Assembly (NCBI RefSeq): GCF_036173105.1
Contig: NZ_CP108053.1
Coordinates: 8,060,001 to 8,124,000, forward strand
Direction: 5' to 3'
DNA: 64,000 nt
From: Streptomyces sp. NBC_00287
Lineage (GTDB): Bacteria > Actinomycetota > Actinomycetes > Streptomycetales > Streptomycetaceae
The notes below the pieces were generated by a model. The model saw only the letters and a program-made list of their open reading frames with translations, did not search any database and was not told the DNA's origin. The translations under genes were made by a program, and so were the position numbers. This document shows positions 58,749 to 64,000 of this stretch, one piece after another. Within the stretch, counting starts at the first letter, position 1; each line of letters begins with the position of its first letter.

Positions 58749-59439
58749 ACCGGTCGAGCAGGGCGTCCAGACCGGCCGCGAGGCCCTCCGGACCGCCCCG
58801 CTCGGCCAGTGCCGGGGCCGCCTCGCGCAGCCGGGGCAGCTCCTGGGGCGGCATCCGGTGCAGCCCCAGCCGGAACGCGGGATCGGGCTCGTCCGGGTTG
58901 TCCACCATCTGCCGCAGCTCCACCGACACATAGCCGAGCAGCCAGGCGGTGTAGGCACGGAACACGGCCGTGGCGCGCTCCTCGTCGAACCCGGCCTCCC
59001 TCAGCAGCGCCAGCACCCGCTCGTGATCCTTCAGTACGGCCAGCGGGCGGCGGGCCAAGGGCACCGCGAGCATGCGCGTGGACAGCAGCGGCACCGCCTG
59101 CGGATGGGCGAGGCAGACGTCATACATGGCCCGGGCGATCCGGTGCAGGCGCGCCCGCCACTCGGTCGTCTCGGGCCCGGCGGCCAGGCGCTCCTCCAGC
59201 TCCAGATAGAGGGCCTCGACCAGGCCGTCCAGCAGGGCGTCCTTGCTGGACGCGTACCGGTACAGCGCCATCGCCTCCACGCCGAGCTCTCCGCCGAGCC
59301 GCCGCATGCTCAGCGCCGACAGGCCCTCCCGGTCCACCAGCTCAAGGGCGCTGGCCAGCACCCGCTCCCGGCTCAGTCGGCCGTAGCGGCCCCGGTCTCC
59401 AGCACGTCTGCCGGGCGCAGGCTTCTTGTCACTCGCCAT
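58738..59439 (-). CDS. TetR-family transcriptional regulator
   Basis: A 233-aa TetR-family repressor. The N-terminal HTH (about 22-67) reads SRERVLASALELVDREGLSALSMRRLGGELGVEAMALYRYASSKDALL. The C-terminal ligand domain belongs to the TetR_C type seen in tetracycline-responsive and related regulators. Its divergent neighbour is the FAD oxidoreductase at 59581, 141 nt away across an AT-rich gap, so that operon is the likely target. No clear palindrome was found in that gap. Confidence 0.85.
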   Translation of the reverse strand: MASDKKPAPGRRAGDRGRYGRLSRERVLASALELVDREGLSALSMRRLGGELGVEAMALYRYASSKDALLDGLVEALYLELEERLAAGPETTEWRARLHRIARAMYDVCLAHPQAVPLLSTRMLAVPLARRPLAVLKDHERVLALLREAGFDEERATAVFRAYTAWLLGYVSVELRQMVDNPDEPDPAFRLGLHRMPPQELPRLREAAPALAERGGPEGLAAGLDALLDRFTS

Positions 59440-59580
59440 GTTCGCGACCTCGGGTCTCTGTCAGGCAAACGGCGTGCACGTACGGAGGAAGCGTACAGAG
59501 TATTCCGGGCGCCGTCAGCGCTTGCACGCCTTCATTTACGGCCTTAGATTGGTATTATATTTAATCGTTAGGGGCTGATC

Positions 59581-60801
59581 GTGAACTCGGAAAAGGGAGC
59601 GCCCATCACGGTCATCGGTGCAGGGCCGTACGGCCTCGCTGTGGCCGCCCATTTGAAGGCGCAAGGAATTCCGTTCAGGATTTTTGGCGAGCCGATGGAA
59701 GGCTGGCTCTCCCATATGCCGAAGGGCATGTATCTGAAATCCTCTCCATTCTCGTCATTCATTTCCGCCCCGATACCCGGCTGGAGACTTGCGGATTACC
59801 GTGTCTCAGAAGGTAGGGCTTCCGGTGACGAGCGGGATCCGGTACACATTTCCGAGTTCGTGCGGTACGGACTCTGGTTTCAGCAGCACTGGGCACCCGA
59901 ACTCGAACAGGTGACAGTCCGCCGAGTGGAAACGGGGCGTGGCAGAGGTTTTTGGATCACCCTGGATTCTGGTGAGGGGTTCGAAAGCCGAGCCGTGGTC
60001 CTTGGCGTGGGAATTGTGCGATTCGCCAATGTGCCGCCCGTGCTGGCCCATATGGTGGACGACGGTCTTGTCTCCCATACGGCGGAGCACGTGGACCTGT
60101 CGGGGTTCGCCGGACAGCGTGTGGCCGTAGTGGGGGCGGGACAATCGGCGCTGGAGAGCGCCGCTCTGCTGCACGAGTCGGGTGCGCAGCCCACGGTCCT
60201 CGCTCGTGCCGGCTCGCTGGTCTTCGGTCCTCCACCGCAAACCGAGCGCCCTGTGGAACGTTCGGTACGGGTGCGGCTGATGTACCCCAATTCCCTGCTG
60301 GGTGATGGATGGCCGCTCGTGGCGTGCAGCAGCGGGCCCGCCGTCTATCGGCATCTGCCCGACCGGGTTCGCGCCCGGCTGCTGCGGACCATTCTCGGAC
60401 CATACGGTGCGTGGTGGCTCCGGGACCGGGTCGAGGGGCGCGTGCCGGTGCGGTGCGGCGTCCGCATCGGCTCGGCGAAGCCCGACCTCGCCGGGGGCGT
60501 ACTGCTTGAGCTGGAAGGCCCGGACGGAGACCGGCAGACGCTGGAGGCCGACCATGTCATCGCCGGCACCGGTTACCGTGTGGATGTCGACCGTCTGGAG
60601 CTGCTGAGCGCCGAACTGCGCCGCGAGGTCGTCAAGAACGCCGGTGCCCCTCGGCTCTCGGCCGATTTCGAGTCCTCGGTTCCGGGTCTCTTCTTCACCG
60701 GGCTGGCCGCGGCTCCCACGTTCGGACCGCTCCTGCGGTTCGTCTCCGGATCCGGATTCGCCGCCCGGCGTATCAGCCGTGCGGACGCAGTGGCTTGGTG
60801 A
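59581..60801 (+). CDS. FAD-dependent oxidoreductase, SidA/HpyO-like monooxygenase
   Basis: A 406-aa flavoprotein with an N-terminal FAD-binding GxGxxG (TVIGAGPYGLAVAAHL) and a second NAD(P)-binding GxGxxG (VAVVGAGQSALESAALL at about residues 180-195). The EGWLSHMPKGMYLKSSPFSSFISAPIPG segment resembles N-hydroxylating or urate-hydroxylase-like monooxygenases. Substrate unknown. The start is a GTG at 59581. The 5' third is AT-richer than its neighbours (codons such as ATT, TTT, AAA), suggesting horizontal acquisition. Its 3' end overlaps the ATP-grasp gene by 29 nt. Confidence 0.8.
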   Translation: MNSEKGAPITVIGAGPYGLAVAAHLKAQGIPFRIFGEPMEGWLSHMPKGMYLKSSPFSSFISAPIPGWRLADYRVSEGRASGDERDPVHISEFVRYGLWFQQHWAPELEQVTVRRVETGRGRGFWITLDSGEGFESRAVVLGVGIVRFANVPPVLAHMVDDGLVSHTAEHVDLSGFAGQRVAVVGAGQSALESAALLHESGAQPTVLARAGSLVFGPPPQTERPVERSVRVRLMYPNSLLGDGWPLVACSSGPAVYRHLPDRVRARLLRTILGPYGAWWLRDRVEGRVPVRCGVRIGSAKPDLAGGVLLELEGPDGDRQTLEADHVIAGTGYRVDVDRLELLSAELRREVVKNAGAPRLSADFESSVPGLFFTGLAAAPTFGPLLRFVSGSGFAARRISRADAVAW

Positions 60802-61978
60802 GACGCCGCCCGACCGTGCCTCCGAAGCGGACCGATTCGGCAACCGCCGGCCAAGGGTCATCCCAGCTCAGCCATGCTCGTTCGGTGCCGCGGCGGGGCA
60901 GTACCGCGGGCGGGACGCGCCGTTCCTGCCAGGCGTCGATGGTGGCCGACAGAAGATCCAGCTGACCGACGACGAACATCCGGCCGTAGGTCTGCTCCGC
61001 GCGGGGAATCTGCTGCCCCGTCAGGTCCAGGTACATCGCCCGGACCACATCGACGCCCTGCCCGGACTCGAAGAGCCGGAACTGTGCCCCGATACGGGGG
61101 TTGAAGTCGACCAGCTTGTAGAGGCCGTCCCGCCGGTCGAATCGCCAGTCGAGATCGGCCACGCCGCTGTACCCGATCCGTCGGCACAGTTCCGCGGCGA
61201 GTCGGGCGAGCCCCGGGTTGGGCCGCGCCCACGCCCTCGTGGTCGCTCCGCTGCGCACGGGCCAGGACCGGACCTTGTACCCCGTGAAAACGGCCCGGGG
61301 TGCGCCTCGCGCTCCGCAGTAGAGGTGGGTGATCCAGTCCTCGGCATCGGCGGGCGGGATGTACTCCTGCATCAGGACCGAGGGAGTTTCGCGTGGCCCG
61401 ATGAGGGCGAGCAGTTCATCCTCGTTGTGCACGACGGTCGTGTGTGTCACGACGGGCGAGCGCACCCGGGTGTAGGCCTCCAGGTTCTTCAGCACCAACG
61501 GATAGCCCAAGTCGCGGGCGTAGGCGAGGAGTTGTGTGCGATCGGCGGGCGCGTGGGCCCGTGGCGTGGGCACGTGGTGCTCGGTGCAGACGCGGCGCAG
61601 GCCCTCCTTGCTCGCCAGTGCGCGGGGCAGCGCGGAGGGCACCGGCGGCAGCACAAACCATTCGGCGAGGGCTTCCGCGTGCTCCGCCAGCAGTACGGCG
61701 GATTCGTCGTCGGTCGGCACGGCGACGGTCCTGCGGCCGATCGTACGGCCGAGGCGCAGCAGCGCGGAGACGAGTGTCCGGGGCTCCTCCAGACCCGTCG
61801 TCGGTACGACGAACCGGTCGGCGAGATGGCGGGACACGGCGCACGGGGTGAACCGGTCCTCGACCATGGCGTACACGGGCACGCCCGCCCTGCCCAGGCT
61901 TCGCAGCGCGCCGAGGCAGCCGTGGTTCTGCGGGGAGGGGCCCACTTTCACGAGCAGCGCAGGCACATCGTGGTTCAT
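60773..61978 (-). CDS. ATP-grasp ligase
   Basis: A 401-aa ATP-grasp enzyme. VPTDDESAVLLAEHAEALAEWF and LASKEGLRRVCTEHHVPTPRA lie in the N-terminal half. The ATP-binding core has YPLVLKNLEAYTRV, VLMQEYIPPADAEDWITHLY and the metal-site DFNPRIGAQFRLF. Family members join a carboxylate to an amine or thiol with ATP, often in cell-wall, capsule or natural-product synthesis. The substrate is unknown. It sits 19 nt upstream of nothing else on its strand but follows the sugar transferase gene, so they may form one operon. Confidence 0.83.
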   Translation of the reverse strand: MNHDVPALLVKVGPSPQNHGCLGALRSLGRAGVPVYAMVEDRFTPCAVSRHLADRFVVPTTGLEEPRTLVSALLRLGRTIGRRTVAVPTDDESAVLLAEHAEALAEWFVLPPVPSALPRALASKEGLRRVCTEHHVPTPRAHAPADRTQLLAYARDLGYPLVLKNLEAYTRVRSPVVTHTTVVHNEDELLALIGPRETPSVLMQEYIPPADAEDWITHLYCGARGAPRAVFTGYKVRSWPVRSGATTRAWARPNPGLARLAAELCRRIGYSGVADLDWRFDRRDGLYKLVDFNPRIGAQFRLFESGQGVDVVRAMYLDLTGQQIPRAEQTYGRMFVVGQLDLLSATIDAWQERRVPPAVLPRRGTERAWLSWDDPWPAVAESVRFGGTVGRRLTKPLRPHG

Positions 61979-61996
61979 GGCGGCCCCGGCCCTTCG

Positions 61997-63448
61997 TCAG
62001 TACGCCCCGGTCCCGCGGATTACCGCGCCCGGGGTGCGTGCCAGGATGCGCAGGTCCAGCGCGGTCGACCAGTTCTCCACATAGCTCAGGTCGAGGCGCA
62101 CCCGTTCCTCCAGCGGAAGCTCGGAGCGTCCGCTCACTTGCCACAGTCCGCTCAGTCCGGGCTTCACCAGCAGGCGGAGCCGTCTGATGTCCTCGGGCAG
62201 TGCGAACGTCTCGTCCGGGGTCAGCGGCCGTGGGCCGACGAGGGACATCCGGCCCGTCACCACGTTCAGAAGCTGGGGGAGTTCATCCAGCGACCAATGA
62301 CGGAGGAACGCTCCCACCCGGGTGATCCGGGGATCATCGACGATCTTGAACAGTGCGCCGTCGCCGTACTGGTTGAGTGCGGAGAATTCGGCCCTGCGGC
62401 GCTCGGCGTCCTGGTACATGGTCCGGAATTTCAGCACGGTGAACTCCTGGCCGCGCAGCCCGATCCGGCAGTGCCTGAACAGGGCGGAGCCGGGGCTGTC
62501 GAGCCGTATCAGGGCGGCGACGGCCAGCATCAGCGGGGCGAGGAGGACGAGGCCGGCAGCGGCGAACGCCCGGTCCGTGAGTTCCTTGGGGATGCGGGGG
62601 AACCGGGAGAGGGTCGGCGCGTGAAGCTCCATCAGCGGGAGCCCCGCGAACGGCGTCACTGCCACCCGGGCGGCCGCCACATCGGCCAGTACCGGTGCGA
62701 GCAAGAGCTCTGCTCCGGCTGCTTGGAGCTGCCAGGAGAGCCTCCGGAGCTCATCGGCCTCCAGCCCGGGGCTCGGCAGGGCGATCACCGCGTCGCAGCC
62801 GCTCTGCCGTACCGCCGCGGCCGTGTCGTCCACGCCGCCGTACGAAGGCACCCCGTCGGGCACGACACGGCCGGCGTGGGCGGGATCGGTCAGGCAGACG
62901 CCGACGATCTTGAGTCCGCAGTCGCTGTTCCGGTGCAGCAGGGAGATCAGGTCGGCGGCCGAGGAGGCGGGTCCGACCACCACCGCCCGCTCGAGGTTCC
63001 GTCCGTGGTGCCAGGCCGCGCGCATCCGCAGTCGCCGGGCCTGGCGCAGCAGGAGCGTGGCCGCCACGGTGAGGGGCAGCGCGAAGAGCGTGTCATGCAG
63101 CGGGCCGGCCTCGGGCACGAACCACCAGGCCGCGCTCGCCCCCACGGCGATCAGTCCCGCGGCACGCAGCACCCGGCGGAACTCCTGTGTCCCTTCACGC
63201 AAGCAGTGCTGCTGGTAAGCCCCATGCAGGGCGAGGCCGAGGACCCATGCGGCAGGCAGCGCGGCGAGGACGAACCACCGGTCGAAGAGGAGCAGGACGG
63301 TGACGGAAGCCGCGAGTGCGGCGGTCAGGTCCGTGGCCATGAACGGGATCGTCGGCACATGACAGCCGCCGGTCCGGTGTGGTGTGTCGGGGACCGCTCG
63401 CTTCACTCGCCGCGGCGTGTCCCTTCGGGCTGTCCAGAGCGTGCTCAT
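61997..63448 (-). CDS. Exopolysaccharide polyprenyl-phosphate glycosyl-1-phosphate transferase
   Basis: A 483-aa membrane protein. The N-terminal half has about four hydrophobic helices and a CoA-binding-like domain (VVVGPASSAADLISLLHR). The C-terminal catalytic domain begins LTDRAFAAAGLVLLAPLMLAVAAL and contains RIGLRGQEFTVLKFRTM and SLDELPQLLNVVTGRMSLVGPRP plus PGLSGLWQVSGRSE. These are the signatures of WcaJ/WbaP-type initiating transferases that load the first sugar onto undecaprenyl phosphate. ATG at 63448. It is divergent from a glycosyltransferase. Confidence 0.9.
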   Translation of the reverse strand: MSTLWTARRDTPRRVKRAVPDTPHRTGGCHVPTIPFMATDLTAALAASVTVLLLFDRWFVLAALPAAWVLGLALHGAYQQHCLREGTQEFRRVLRAAGLIAVGASAAWWFVPEAGPLHDTLFALPLTVAATLLLRQARRLRMRAAWHHGRNLERAVVVGPASSAADLISLLHRNSDCGLKIVGVCLTDPAHAGRVVPDGVPSYGGVDDTAAAVRQSGCDAVIALPSPGLEADELRRLSWQLQAAGAELLLAPVLADVAAARVAVTPFAGLPLMELHAPTLSRFPRIPKELTDRAFAAAGLVLLAPLMLAVAALIRLDSPGSALFRHCRIGLRGQEFTVLKFRTMYQDAERRRAEFSALNQYGDGALFKIVDDPRITRVGAFLRHWSLDELPQLLNVVTGRMSLVGPRPLTPDETFALPEDIRRLRLLVKPGLSGLWQVSGRSELPLEERVRLDLSYVENWSTALDLRILARTPGAVIRGTGAY

Positions 63449-63481
63449 CGGGTAGCGCCCCTCGGAACTACGGTTCCCCCC

Positions 63482-63510
63482 TATGTATATTTACGTTGTA
63501 AATATACATA
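63482..63510. promoter_or_regulatory. Perfect 13-bp AT-rich palindrome in the divergent exopolysaccharide promoter
   Basis: TATGTATATTTAC (63482-63494) and GTAAATATACATA (63498-63510) are exact inverted repeats with a 3-nt centre, almost pure A/T in a GC-rich chromosome. The site lies 33 bp upstream of the sugar transferase and 115 bp upstream of the glycosyltransferase. A degenerate second copy, TATGTATA then GTAAA, occurs at 63578-63594. The most likely reading is a dimeric regulator's operator shared by both genes. Confidence 0.72.
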
Positions 63511-63625
63511 TTCTCCCCAGGTGCTGGTCGAGGTCAAGTGCTGGGCTTGACGCGACGGAGCTGTGGCGCGGAGAGTGTATGTATACGACGTAAACCAGGC
63601 GTCCGTGTCCGGGGAGGCCGTTGAC

Positions 63626-64000
63626 ATGTCGACGATGCCGAGCAGCCGGAGCATCCTGCACATCGCGCAGTCGAGCGACGGGGGTGTCGCCACCGTGGTC
63701 GCCGGTCTGGTCGGCGGGCAGTGTGCCAGGGGCGACCGAGTCGTCGTCGCGTGCCTGCCGGGGAGCCGGCTGGCCGCGCGAGCCGCGGGGGCCGGTGCCG
63801 AGGTCCTGGCGTGGGAGGCCCGCCGAGCCCCGGGTCCTTGGCTGCTCCGCGAGGTGGACGCGCTGCGGGGCGTCGTGGACTCGGCCCGCCCGGACGTCGT
63901 CCATCTGCACAGTTCCAAGGCGGGTCTGGCCGGGCGGATGGCTCTTCGTGGGCGTCTGCCCACGGTGTTTCAGCCCCACGCGTGGGCCTTCGATGCCGTG
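63626..64000 (+). CDS. Glycosyltransferase, GT4-like (3' end cut off)
   Basis: The first 125 codons of a gene that runs off the right edge. ILHIAQSSDGGVATVVAGLVGGQCARGDRVVVACLPGSRL and DVVHLHSSKAGLAGRMALRGRLPTVFQPHAWAFDA are the N-terminal Rossmann domain of GT4-family glycosyltransferases, which transfer a sugar from a nucleotide donor to the growing polysaccharide. ATG at 63626 with GGGGAGG 8 nt upstream. It is divergent from the initiating transferase and shares the AT-rich palindrome. Confidence 0.82.
   Translation, partial: MSTMPSSRSILHIAQSSDGGVATVVAGLVGGQCARGDRVVVACLPGSRLAARAAGAGAEVLAWEARRAPGPWLLREVDALRGVVDSARPDVVHLHSSKAGLAGRMALRGRLPTVFQPHAWAFDAV

Overview
The window looks like a chromosomal segment of a Streptomyces or very close relative. 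It is GC-rich throughout. It carries a conservon (CvnA-D), a WhiB-family regulator with a DUF3140 partner, tandem SAM-dependent methyltransferases of the actinobacterial DUF574 type, a FurA-KatG pair, GTG/TTG starts and many 4-nt ATGA/GTGA stop-start overlaps. No rRNA, CRISPR array, integrase, transposase or plasmid replication gene was seen.

Layout. 0-13.3 kb is ordinary metabolism and signalling: the 5' part of a Glu/Leu/Phe/Val-type dehydrogenase behind a palindromic operator, a metallo-beta-lactamase-fold hydrolase, a five-gene conservon ending in a GAF protein, a bacterial GPP34 protein, the tdh-kbl threonine degradation pair, a LysR gene, an autoregulated XRE-cupin regulator, and small enzymes plus an MFS transporter. 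A tRNA-Pro(GGG) with a strong terminator sits at 13.4 kb. 13.6-30.9 kb is mostly minus-strand: katG-furA, an amidohydrolase plus glutamine-synthetase-like pair (the two halves of the eukaryotic FluG architecture), two methyltransferases, whiB-DUF3140, a lipase-like hydrolase divergent from a thiolase, TauE, a HAD phosphatase, cobK, a DHA2 efflux pump with a C-terminal winged-helix tail, and cobF. A second tRNA-Pro(GGG), identical in its body but without an encoded CCA, lies at 31.0 kb.

31.1-54.1 kb is the main accessory feature: an apparently complete contractile injection system (eCIS, phage-tail-like) of 18 tightly spaced minus-strand genes. In transcription order they are a Pvc16/DUF4255 protein, an unknown beta-rich protein, an enlarged 876-aa sheath, two tubes, a DUF5908 microprotein, a LysM baseplate protein, a VgrG-like spike, PAAR, gp25, two baseplate-J proteins, a gpI-like protein, a 669-aa protein in the fibre slot, the CIS_TMP 'tape measure' protein, an AAA+ ATPase, a 1641-aa toxin-like protein with a degenerate DUF4157 domain, and a 98-aa protein. 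There is no capsid, terminase, portal, integrase or lysis gene, so it is not a prophage. Just upstream, in the same orientation, is a small SARP/BTAD regulator. The gap between regulator and operon holds four direct repeats with an exact 11-bp period, the usual geometry of a SARP binding site. This suggests a dedicated activator for the injection system. Published Streptomyces injection systems act from the cytoplasm and affect cell death and development; whether that holds for this subtype is unknown.

55.4-59.4 kb returns to housekeeping genes (phosphoribosyltransferase, Nudix hydrolase, aldo-keto reductase behind a palindromic promoter, DUF427 protein, TetR). From 59.5 kb an AT-richer boundary leads into an FAD oxidoreductase, an ATP-grasp ligase, a polyprenyl glycosylphosphotransferase and the start of a glycosyltransferase, probably the edge of an exopolysaccharide or glycoconjugate locus. 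It is controlled from a divergent promoter with a perfect AT-rich palindrome.
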